DNA from: Acanthamoeba lenticulata
Taxonomy: Eukaryota > Discosea > Longamoebia > Acanthamoebidae
Length of the DNA: 64,000 nucleotides
Assembly: GCA_002179805.1 (NCBI GenBank)
Contig: NAVB01000512.1
Coordinates: forward strand, 1-64,000
Direction: 5' to 3'
In this document: piece after piece, positions 23,397 to 32,482 of the stretch
Position numbering within the stretch: the stretch's first letter is position 1
Layout: each line of letters opens with the position of its first letter
Made by a program: the position numbers and the translations under genes
The notes under the pieces: generated by a model
Database searches by the model: none
What the model was told of the DNA's origin: nothing
Seen by the model: only the letters and a program-made list of their open reading frames with translations

Positions 23397-24872
23397 ATGG
23401 AAGAACACGCCGCATCACGTAAACGACCTCAACTTACTCTGCCGCCTGCTGAGGGGGAGGAACACTTGTTAGCGGTGTGCGGTACAGCAAAACGTCCGAA
23501 GGTTTCCACCACCATGGACGACCTTATGGAGGAGGTTGTCGGGCTCATCCTGGCTCACGTCATGTTTCCTTCACAACTTGTGTGTCGCGCCGTTTGCCGC
23601 CGCTGGAACCGCGCTCTTCGACTTCAAGCCAGCGTTGACCCAACACTGGGCGGACAGTCAGCAAGAAGCAAGCAGATTGCCGACCGAACTGGCGAGCTGG
23701 GCTGGTTGTCCGTGTTGCAGTGGGCGCGCGCCAACGGCTGCCCGTGGGACGAGGACACCTGCGCCAGGGCGGCCAAGGAAGGCCATCTTGCCGTGCTTCA
23801 GTGGGCACGTGCCAATGGTTGCCCGTGGGACGAGAGGACCTGCAGTCAGGCAGCCTTGGGAGGCCACCTTGATGTGCTTCAGTGGGCTCGTGCCAACGGC
23901 TGCCCGTGGGACACATGGACTTGCTCTATGGCGGCCAGCGGAGGCCATCTGAGCGTGCTCCAGTGGGCGAGGGCCAACGACTGCCCGTGGAACAAGTGGG
24001 CTGTGATTGAAGCAGCTGGCAGGGGCCACCTGTCTGTGCTCAAGTGGTTGCATGCCAACGGCTGTCCATGGGGTGAGTTGGCCTGCAGCCACGCCGCCAT
24101 GGGCGGTCACTTTGAGGCGTTGACGTGGCTGCACGCGAATCGCTGCCCATGGGACGAGTGGACCTTCTCGGGTGCTGCCGAGGCCGGCGACCTGGAGACG
24201 CTCAAGTGGCTGCACGCGAATCGCTGCCCATGGGACGTGCGGACCTTCTCCAGAGCTGCGAAGGTGGGCGACTTAGAGACACTCGAGTGGCTGCACGCCA
24301 ACGAATGCCCTTGGGACGCAGGTGCCTGCCAAGAGGCGGCCGATCGGGGCGCGCTCGAGCTGCTACAGTGGCTGCGTGCGAAAGGGTGCCCGTGGAACGA
24401 ATGGACCTGCGCCGCCGCGGCGATGTCTCGACACCTCAACGTGGTCAAGTGGGCGTGCGACAACGGATGTCCACTCTCGCCGGTGGTGTTCTGGTATGCT
24501 GCCGTTGGAGGGGACCTCGAGATACTGGCCGTACTGCGCGCTGCAGGTTGTCCCTGGAACAATGAAGCGTGCAACGTGGCTGCCAGGAAGGGAGATCTGA
24601 CGGTCCTTCAATGGCTGCGAGCTCATGGCTGCCCTTGGGACGAGTCGACGTGCTTGGCCGCAGCGCAGCATGGAAAACTCGAAGCGCTCCAGTGGCTACG
24701 CGCCAACGGCTGCCCGTGGGACAAAACCGTTTCAATCTGGGCAGCGGGTGGTGGATTTCTGGAGCTGCTTCAGTGGGCCTACGAAAACGGCTGTCCACTG
24801 CCACTTCGCGAGTGTCTCGCGGTCACCAAGAACCAGCCAGCCGTGCGCCAGTGGCTGCTGGGCATCGTATAA
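23397..24872 (+). CDS. Intronless F-box-like / 27-residue ankyrin-type repeat protein of giant-virus style
   Basis: 491-residue single-exon gene. Residues 40-75 (MDDLMEEVVGLILAHV, LVCRAVCRRWNRAL) look like an F-box. From residue ~104 on there are 14 back-to-back repeats of 27 residues with consensus LxVLQWARANGCPWDExTCxxAAxxGH. This is the degenerate ankyrin form found in large numbers in Acanthamoeba and in its giant viruses (pandoravirus, mimivirus and relatives). Such proteins are thought to act as SCF ubiquitin ligase adaptors, with the repeats choosing targets. The start is the first ATG after an AT-rich leader (23397). The divergent promoter with the PARP gene is only 129 bp. Lack of introns contrasts with nearly all neighbours. 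Confidence 0.88.
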   Translation: MEEHAASRKRPQLTLPPAEGEEHLLAVCGTAKRPKVSTTMDDLMEEVVGLILAHVMFPSQLVCRAVCRRWNRALRLQASVDPTLGGQSARSKQIADRTGELGWLSVLQWARANGCPWDEDTCARAAKEGHLAVLQWARANGCPWDERTCSQAALGGHLDVLQWARANGCPWDTWTCSMAASGGHLSVLQWARANDCPWNKWAVIEAAGRGHLSVLKWLHANGCPWGELACSHAAMGGHFEALTWLHANRCPWDEWTFSGAAEAGDLETLKWLHANRCPWDVRTFSRAAKVGDLETLEWLHANECPWDAGACQEAADRGALELLQWLRAKGCPWNEWTCAAAAMSRHLNVVKWACDNGCPLSPVVFWYAAVGGDLEILAVLRAAGCPWNNEACNVAARKGDLTVLQWLRAHGCPWDESTCLAAAQHGKLEALQWLRANGCPWDKTVSIWAAGGGFLELLQWAYENGCPLPLRECLAVTKNQPAVRQWLLGIV

Positions 24873-24940
24873 ACTGCGTTCTTTTGATGTACAGCACAAA
24901 CCTCATGAGAAACTACTGCTTTCTTCTGGACGCCTTCCAG

Positions 24941-25537
24941 AACTCTCATCAACGGGAAGTACTACGACCTTTCGCTGCTTGCGGCCGCTCTCCCCGTGGG
25001 CTCCAATGACACCGTCCGCACGAGGTACTCTCGCGGTAATGTGTACACCTACAAGGTGTGCGGTGAGCTTTCGAACCTGTGCGCCTCGCTCAGCACTCCG
25101 TCGCCAGCGATCTGCATCGAAGAGAATTCTATCCAGAGTGCTGTGGGAAGCACCAGCGTGACGTCATGGCTCTTCCAGATGACAAGGATGGCTTCTCTCT
25201 CAACTTCTACGAGGGTGACTACTTCCGCTCGGCCACAATCATCTTCACTTGGTACGCCAACTTGCATCTTAGCTTTTCTTTTCTTTATGTTGTTGTTTGG
25301 CTAACTCCTTCCGCCACTACAGCGACCCGAGTGTGGGGATTGGCCACTTGGAGTTTGTCAGGAAGGGTTTCGGCAATTTCATCTTCCAGTGGAGGTCGAA
25401 GTTCATGTGCCCCATCAAGAGTGAGTAGACGTGTCTCTACGCCAAACCAAACCACAGGGGCAGTAACGTTACTAGCAGCGCCACGTTGGTCCTTCAACTG
25501 GATCATCGCTCAAGTAAACACTGTCAGCGCTGTGTAG
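24941..25537 (+). pseudogene. 5'-truncated, frameshifted MRH (mannose-6-phosphate receptor homology) gene
   Basis: An MRH domain is readable: GKYYDLSLLAA, YTYKVCGELSNLC, ICIEENSIQSAVGS, then DDKDGFSLNFYEGDYF, ATIIFTC/DPSVGIG, LEFVRKGFGNFIFQW and FMCP. Such domains sort or check lysosomal and ER glycoproteins. Two things mark it as broken. The sequence starts at an AG acceptor (24940) only 68 bp after the ankyrin gene stop, with no 5' exon or signal peptide. The reading frame also shifts near 25166, between ...VTSW and LPDDKDG, with no room for an intron. Its remaining introns (25253-25321 and the one starting at GTGAGT ~25419) still have proper signals, so decay is probably recent. A sequencing error could mimic the frameshift but not the missing 5' end. 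Confidence 0.7.
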
Positions 25538-26270
25538 GTCAAATAATTCAGTTTTGAGTAGGTGATAGCCAGACTTGAAACGATGTTTGTCACGATGGCG
25601 CGTTGCACTTCACCTTTTTTAGGGGGCCTCCTGTAGGGACGCCTGTAGGGTGGCTTGGTCAGCACACAGGGTGCTGACGGCCGATAGATTGGTGAGAGCG
25701 CAGGGTCTCTAAAGGGGACGGCCTCTTATAAGGGTCGAGAGGAGAGAGAGAAGCAAGTTTTTTCTTGTTCTCTCTCTCTCGACGCGCGACAGGAGACGCC
25801 CGCCCACCCACCCGCGTGTGCGCGATATTGGTGTTGGGGTAGCGTGAGGAGTCTTTTCTGTGACCTTGAGGATGCCCCGACTTCTGCGCGTAAGGGTGTT
25901 TTTTCCCGTGCGCTCGGTCTACGCTCTCTGAGATAGTTCTCGAGTTCGGACAGGGCGACGCCAGGTTCTGCGCCTGCGGGTGTGAGCGCGCGAGGAAGGT
26001 CGGGCAAGAGGAGACGAGGAGGAGAGGAGCTTTTATTCTGAAAAGTTCCCATGGGCTTGAGTGTCAGCCGACGGCGTAGAGGAGGCCCCCGAAGAGGTAA
26101 AGTGTCGACGGCGGAGTGACAAAGATTGTTTTGTTCTCTTTTTTTAAATGGCAAGAGGTTCGTTTGGTTGAGCAAGAACATCACCACTGTGCCTTCACGT
26201 CGCCCAGCACTTGACGTAATCATGTTGCGGTTCGAGTCCCACCCTAGTCACTCGCCGAACGGCAAAGCCG
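25538..26270. other. Intergenic region with hairpins and a TATA-like box, no gene seen
   Basis: No open frame here has coding character. It holds a 9-bp direct repeat (CCTGTAGGG twice, 25631-25651), two hairpins and a TATAAGG box, described separately. A B-box-like GGTTCGAGTCC lies at 26229-26239 but without tRNA pairing around it. Confidence 0.45.
25658..25780 (+). repeat. Hairpins around a TATA-like element (candidate LTR or promoter relic)
   Basis: Perfect 8-bp arms at 25658-25665/25671-25678 (loop ACAGG) lie 48 bp upstream of TATAAGG at 25727-25733, itself inside the palindrome CTTATAAG. About 10 bp further on, a long GA/CT hairpin (25742-25780, one bulged G) surrounds a T6 loop. The order hairpin, TATA, CT-rich tract is the same as in the block at 15.6-15.9 kb, although the sequences are not obviously alike. 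Confidence 0.45.
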
Positions 26271-29200
26271 TTAACGGCCCTCCTCCTTGAGGATCTTGGC
26301 GATGATGCGCGCCACCTGCGCGGCGGTGATGAGCTCCTGGGCCACGTCAACGTCGCCTGATGAGGACGACGAAGACGACGAAGAGCTGCCCCCGGCCTTC
26401 TTGGTGGTCTTGCTCGCCTGCGCCAGGTTGGCCTTGGCCTCCTTGAGGGTCGCCGAGCGCACGATCTCGGCGGCAAAGGGCGCCTCGGCCGCGCTCACGG
26501 TGTCGACCTTGAGCTGCGCCGTCTTGACGCCCTTCTTCTGGAGGGCGAACGTCACGTGGAACACGATCTCCTCCTGCGACAGGTCGCTCGGCAGCTGGTC
26601 CATCTCGGCCTTGACCTGCGGCTTCAGCTCATCGAGCGCCAGCTGCTCCTGCGCGCCGCCCGTGATCACGTCGGCCAGATGGGCTGCGTTCTGTGTGTTG
26701 CGTGTTTCGACGACCAAGTCCCATCCCATGAGTCAATGCGGCCGCACGTCTCAGAGGCTCGAGGACTGGCCGTACGGCAAGCGAGATGCACTGGCCCTCG
26801 GTGATGTCGGCCACGGCCTTGAGGAAATCGCGCGCATACTTGAAGGAGCCGATGGCCGGTTCGCACGAGACCGAGTAGATGACGATGCCCTTCTGGATCA
26901 TCTGCCGCGCCAGCACGATCGGATCATGCCCCTTGGGACACCCGTTGGGGAAGCCGTCCGACGGCTCCTGCACCACGACGCGCCATAGACTCTTTGAGCA
27001 CACATTCCAATCCCAACAACCATCAACTATGCATGGAATGCACGGCACGTACGATGCCATGCGGCGGCGCGTCGGTGATGAAGATGCAGATCTTGGTGGC
27101 GTCGTCGCGCCAGGGCAGGTTCAGGACGTCGTGGAACGCGCAGGCCACCTCCTCGGGTCCGTCACCTCCGCCAGAGGCCGCCATCGTGTCCTTGCCGCGG
27201 CCAAACGTCAGGAAGATTCAAGGGCTGCGGTGATGGTGATGGTGTCGTACGACGTTGCGCTTCATGGTCGGGAACTGGTCGGTGAAGTCGTAGACCTTGG
27301 TCACGAAGCTCGTGTCCTGCGGCGGATGGTCGCGGTAGGCCACCAGCGCGAACCGGAAGTCACAGCCACCGCCGCCCGAGTCCTTGCCCAGCTTGGAGAT
27401 CCGCTCGGCGATCTTCAAGATGTTGTCCTGCGCGCTGCACACACGCACAAGAAGAATGGAGCATCCGTTATGCCTTGTCCACATATGGAATATTCCAAGA
27501 ATGCGGGCATGCTGGCTGGAATACCTCTTGATGTAGGAGCCCATGCTGCCCGTGTTGTCGACACAAAAGGCGATGTCGAGCTTCTTCTTGCCGCCGGCCC
27601 CTGTTTGCGCGCGCCAACACGTCAGCACAACACACAAACACACACAGCTCGGCCAGGCGAGAAGGCACGGACCGCGTTCGCCGGTGAGGATGGGCCAGAG
27701 GGTCTTGTCGTGGCTCACGCGGCGGAAGAGCTGCGAGGCCTGGCCCGCATTGCGCAGGTCCGTCATGTCCAGCTGGGAGAAGACCCCGATCAGCATCTCG
27801 TCGCTCAACCTGGATCGTGACGACATCAACCGTCAGTTGTTGTTGATGATGATGTTGCTGTGTTGGACATGAGTCATGTACCGGTAGATGGGGACGTCGG
27901 TGTTGACGGCCGTGTGGCGATCGTCCACGGCCGAGGAGGTCAGCGTGCCGACGCCCTCGTTGACGGCCGTCTTGGGCTTGAAGGCGTTGTTGACGCGTTC
28001 CTTGTACTTGGCCGACCACTGGGGCACCTCGACCAGCATCACCTCCTTCTTGGCCCTGGTATGCAAAGCAGTCAGCCAACGCGTAGGTGAGGAATGCCGA
28101 AAATGCTTGATGGCCGAACCTCTTGTGGTTAAAGTCATCGCTGGCGAGCTGGGCGATGTAGTCGTCGACCTCGGCGACGAGCTCCGGTACGGCGCTCTTC
28201 TCGGCCAGGGCGCGGACGTTGCGCAGGGCCTCGAGCATCTCGTCCTCGCGCGCCTCCTGGCGGTCGAGCTCACGATGGATCATGTCCAGCAGCACGTTGG
28301 CCCAGAGCGAGACCATGAAGTAGCGGCCGCCCGTCTTCTTGTCGCTCACGCATTCCAGACACTTCTTGAGGCCGCAGAAGTCGAACACCCGCGAGAACGC
28401 CGTGATTTCTGTTTTATTTATTTATAAAAATAATTGATTATTTTGTGCATAAAAATGATAATAACAATGATAATAATAAAAAAGCAAACGCACCATCCTC
28501 AAAGAAGGAGCCCTCGGCCGAGAGGACGCCAAGGAAGCTGTCGAGCTTTGTGAGATCGGGACGCTTCTTGGACAGCTTGAGCTGCAGGCAGTCGAGCTTG
28601 AGCTTCGACTTGAGCTCCGTCACCATCATGCCCGGATCTGATGGTTCAAATTGTTAAAAATTGTATATTGTAAAATAAAAAGGAAGATCTAGTACCGTTT
28701 TGCTCGATAAAGGACATGAAGAGGACCTTGGCCTCGGGGCTGACCTCTTCGAGGTACTTCTTGAGGAGGTCAGAGAAGAAGAGGCCCTTGTAGGGCGAGT
28801 TCTCCTCTTCATCCGTGACGAAGATGAGGAACTTGTTCTTCTCCTTCTTCGCGTAGAGCGGGTACAGGGCCGAGGCGGGTGAGGTGGCGCCGTTGGCCTT
28901 GACGAACGTGGCTACGCTCAGCACATCATCGATCGTCTGCACATTCCCGTACGTAAGCTCTTGAGTGATTTAATGTTATAATAATTATGTGTTTTTTAGA
29001 ATATATCTAGAAAAATACTTCGAAAAATGCTGAAAAGAAATACGGAAACAAAATTGTGTTGAAAGCACTAGAAAGAAAGCGACCTTGGGCACGATGGGCG
29101 GGCGGAGGGGCTTGTGGTTGAAGAACACGAGGTCGGCCTTGATGAGCGCCGTCATGAGCGAGGCGATGATGGTGGCTGTCTCGATGGCCACCTGCATCGA

Positions 29201-30672
29201 CGCCGACGCGTCGCCGGCCACACTGATGACGAAGCCGAGCGTCAGTCATGAAGAGAAGACGCATTGAAGAAGGATGGATGAAGTACCTGACGGGCGGTTC
29301 GAGAGGGATGTTGTACTGGCTGAGGCGCTTCTCAGCGATGGGGATAAGCTTCTGGTAGAAGCCGACGCCGTTCTTCTGGAAGAAGAGGAGGCGCTCCATG
29401 AGCTTGCCGTAGCCAAAGTTGGGCTCCTCGCCCTTGACCAGCTTGGCGTCGATCAGCTGGTTCACCTTGGGCGAGCAGATCTCTGCCAAAGATTCATTCA
29501 TAAATAGAGGAATCATTAGAAAAACAAAACATTTCAAAAAAAAAATAACAAAAAAAACACGAACGAAAAAAAACGAAACAAAAAAGCAGACGTACCCTCG
29601 TAGTACCAGATGAGGGTGTCGATATCGGTGTACTGCGCGATGTTGACGCGCACGGACTCGGGCAGGAGACGAGGCGAGACCTTCTTACGGATATAGCGGT
29701 ACGGGATGGCGTGCTTGCTCACCAGCTCGGCGATGTTTTCCTGCAACAACATAACCATCCGTTAAAAGATAAATTCATTAATTCATCAAAAATCGAGAAG
29801 AAAAGGAACCTCGTTGAGCTTAAGGCCAGCGGCGACGATGCTTTCCTCCGGCGGGTCGGCGCCAAACACGTAGTTGAGGAACCACGGGAGCGGGAAGTCG
29901 TCGGGGCGCAGATGCAGCAGGTCAGCCAGCTCGACCCACGGTTGCTGCGGTGGTGCCACGTCAGCATGACACGACAGGGATAGGGCGAGGGGAAGGAGAG
30001 GAAGAGACCTTGGGGAAGCTGAGGGCGTAGAACTGGAGCTCCTCGGCCGAGCGCCGACGGACCCAGCCCTTGAGCTTTTTGATGACGGCGCCCGTGAGGG
30101 AGCCCGTCGAGGTCTCGCGACCCGTGTCGTTGATCTTGGCCTGCAGCTGGCCCAGCGTGGCCGACGAGGCCGAGCCCTGGCGCTTTAGGCGCTCGATGCG
30201 CTTCTCGAGCGCGCGCACCTCGCGACGGGCGTCGAGCAGCTTGGTGGCCTTGAGCACCTCGGGCAGCGTCGTCTGCGCGTGGTGGAGCAGGTGCGACCCG
30301 AGCGGGCGCATGCGGGCGTCCTCGAAGCAGGCCGCCAGGGCGCGGGTCTTGGTGCCGCTGCTTAGCTCGACCGACTCGAGTAGGCTCAATAGCGTCACCG
30401 TGTACAGCGATGCATTGGTTTGCAGCGCCTGCTCGCAGTCAACCGTTATAAGACAGCCGGACGAGAAACTCAAGCTCGAGCTCAATAGAAGAACAAAGAA
30501 GAACATATAGAGATATGTATAGTGAACTGGAAGGGAGTACCTGGCGATGGTCAACAAGGGAGGACTCAACCGAGGTGAGAAGGCGTTTGATGGCGAGCAA
30601 GTCCCACACCTTCGCGCCGCCAGCGGCGGTGGTCGTGCTGGTAGTCGTAGTCGATGACGAAGGGGCTTCCAT
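26271..30672 (-). CDS. Very large helical - vWA - F-box - vWA protein
   Basis: One continuous spliced frame from the ATG at 30670-30672 (MEAPSSSTTTTST) to the stop at 26271. Domains in order: an all-helical N-terminal half (SLYTVTLLSLLESVELSSGT, ARREVRALEKRIERLKRQ, HAIPYRYIRKK, DIDTLIWYYE), somewhat like TROVE/DUF2828 solenoids. Next comes a first vWA with MIDAS-like AGDASASMQ and KFLIFVTDEEEN. A long helical region follows (VFDFCGLKKCLECV, DMIHRELDRQEAREDEML), then an F-box (LSDEMLIGVFSQLDMTDL, ASQLFRRVSHDKTLWPIL). Last is a second vWA (DIAFCVDNTGSMGSY, FALVAYRDHPPQ) of the alpha-kinase/VwkA type, and a Ser10 run near the C-terminus. The intron at ~28396-28494 joins FFEDG to EITAFSR in frame, which is the main reason for treating the two halves as one gene; two separate genes remain possible. 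Confidence 0.7.
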
Positions 30673-30867
30673 CTTGCTATTTCGTCAATCAGATCAGTCG
30701 CCACGTTCGGCACGGGCGGTGACCACGAAGGTTTGTTTGGCTTTGCTTTTTTCTTATGATTACTTCACCGAACCTTGTACATTTTCTTCATTTCTCGTTT
30801 ACCGAACCTGGATTAAAGCCGCCACCCCGCCAAGGGTTTGGCTCTTGAAGAGACCTCGTGTCGCGGG

Positions 30868-32391
30868 ATGCTGCATGAAGAGGCGGGTGAGTCCTTGGAC
30901 ATCATTGCGATGCTGCCGGCAGAGCTGAGCGCCCATATTGTCTCCTATGTGCCTGCGGCCGAGGTTGGCGCTAATTTTACGCGGGTCAGTAGAACATGGA
31001 AACAGTAAGGCTTGCCTTTCAGCCCTGCCATCTCGCTCTGCGCTGTTTCTGAGTGCCACCAGTCTCGTTGAAGGTGATGCAGTGTGGCACCGTATCTGGA
31101 CTGCTAAGGCGCAGCGATGGGACTTAGAGGAACTGGGCGAGGAAGGTTTGAACTACAAGAGCAGACTGGCAAGAGCGTTTGCTCATCCCCTCCGTGATAC
31201 GTCCTCTGCCTTTCACCGCGCCAGCTGGGCATTGCAGCGTGCTAAAGCTTTCCGAGTTTCCTTCAACACCTTTGAGATACCAGGATAACGATGATGGCGA
31301 GTACAGAGAGGAAGATGAACACACGATACAAGTTGTAGTCTGGGGCAAAGGTGTGTGCCCGCCCCCTGATTGATTGTCAATGTGCCCACGATTGTTCGGT
31401 GATGACGATAGCTGGCTCGGGCAAGTCATCTCTGTCGCTGACCGTAGGCGGTCAGTTCTTTGGTGGCCCTGCACATGGTACAACAGTAACCCAAACTTTC
31501 ATGCCGTTACATGCGCCAGCTGAGCATGAACTGCTCGCAGACTCGAGCTATCTCAAGCGCTGCATTGTAAACGATATGCCAGTCTTGCTGGTATGCCTTC
31601 TTTCAGACCTCATGAGAACTACTATTTGTTGCTCCTCGTAATGGTGGTGATGATGATGTAGAACATCACAACGGCAGCCTCCGGATGCCGCAAGTTCACC
31701 CAGAGCAGCACAGTCCCTGTGTTGCAGGTATTCCGCTTCCACGATAAGCAAGAATCAAGCCGTTTTGTGCTGATGTGTTGCCCCAGTTGTCGAAGCAGGC
31801 CAGCGCGTTTTTGTTCGTTTACGCTGTCACAGACCGGTCCAGCTTCCAATTGGGTGCGACTCTTGCTCTTTCCCTCTCTTTGACGTCAGCCACATGTCCA
31901 CTCACAGACCCCGCGCAAGTCTACCGCAACTGGTCGTTGATCAAACGCATCAAGAAGGACGAGCCCTTCTCGGCTATTCTTGTCGGTACGTTGGTGCTCT
32001 GCAACAAACAGGCAACTCAAGAAGCCGCGTGTGTAGGGAACAAGAGCGATGTTGATACTCGCAAGCTCTACGAACGACGAATCAGGCTGCTTCGCCAAGT
32101 CTCTGAGGAGGAAGGCTATGCGTTGGCACGGCAGATGACCGCTGAACATGGCAGCTTGGTTCCCTTTGTAGAGACCAGCGCCAACCTCAAGAGCAACGTC
32201 ACTACGGCGTTTGCAGGTTCGTTAATGACTCGAGTAGCGGTTCATCCCCTAAAGCATGACCTACAAACCTCGATCAATCGAAACCAGGGGTGGCCTTCAT
32301 GGAACTGCAGCGGCTGGGCCTGTTTGACCCACCAGCCCCGTCATTACCCTTGCAACAACCTTGCTTTCGGTTTTTCTGTTGTCTCTCGTAA
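30868..32391 (+). CDS. F-box - Ras-family GTPase fusion with CaaX box
   Basis: An N-terminal F-box (MLPAELSAHIVSYVPAAEV, VSRTWKHLVEGDAVWHRIW) is joined to a small GTPase. G1 is GKAGSGKSSLS, restored when the intron ending at 31411 is removed. The G4 box is VGNKSDV (joined across the intron 31985-32037) and G5 is VETSAN, all Ras-like. The switch region contains TVTQTFMPL; the usual DTAG (G3) is replaced by a weakly matching VFRFHDKQE. The last exon ends FRFFCCLS, a CaaX-type prenylation signal with an extra Cys for palmitoylation, so membrane attachment is expected. The gene therefore looks like a GTP-controlled, membrane-anchored ubiquitin ligase adaptor (inference). About eight introns. Missing G3 Gly/Gln suggests slow or no hydrolysis. 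Confidence 0.75.
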
Positions 32392-32482
32392 CTTGTGTTT
32401 CTCTTTGAAAAAAAAAGTTATATTTTCATTTTATTATTATTATTTTTTAAAATGAAATAAATACATCACGGCGAAGAAGGCG

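Noticed and set aside
25726..26223. Minus-strand open frame of 165 codons beside the hairpin block
   Set aside because: Composition is that of low-complexity Arg/Pro/Leu translation of GC-rich noncoding DNA; no domain and no start context.
26229..26239. Perfect B-box-like GGTTCGAGTCC suggesting a tRNA gene or tRNA-derived SINE
   Set aside because: The flanking bases do not pair as a T stem, no acceptor stem matches upstream, and no convincing A box or anticodon arm fits.
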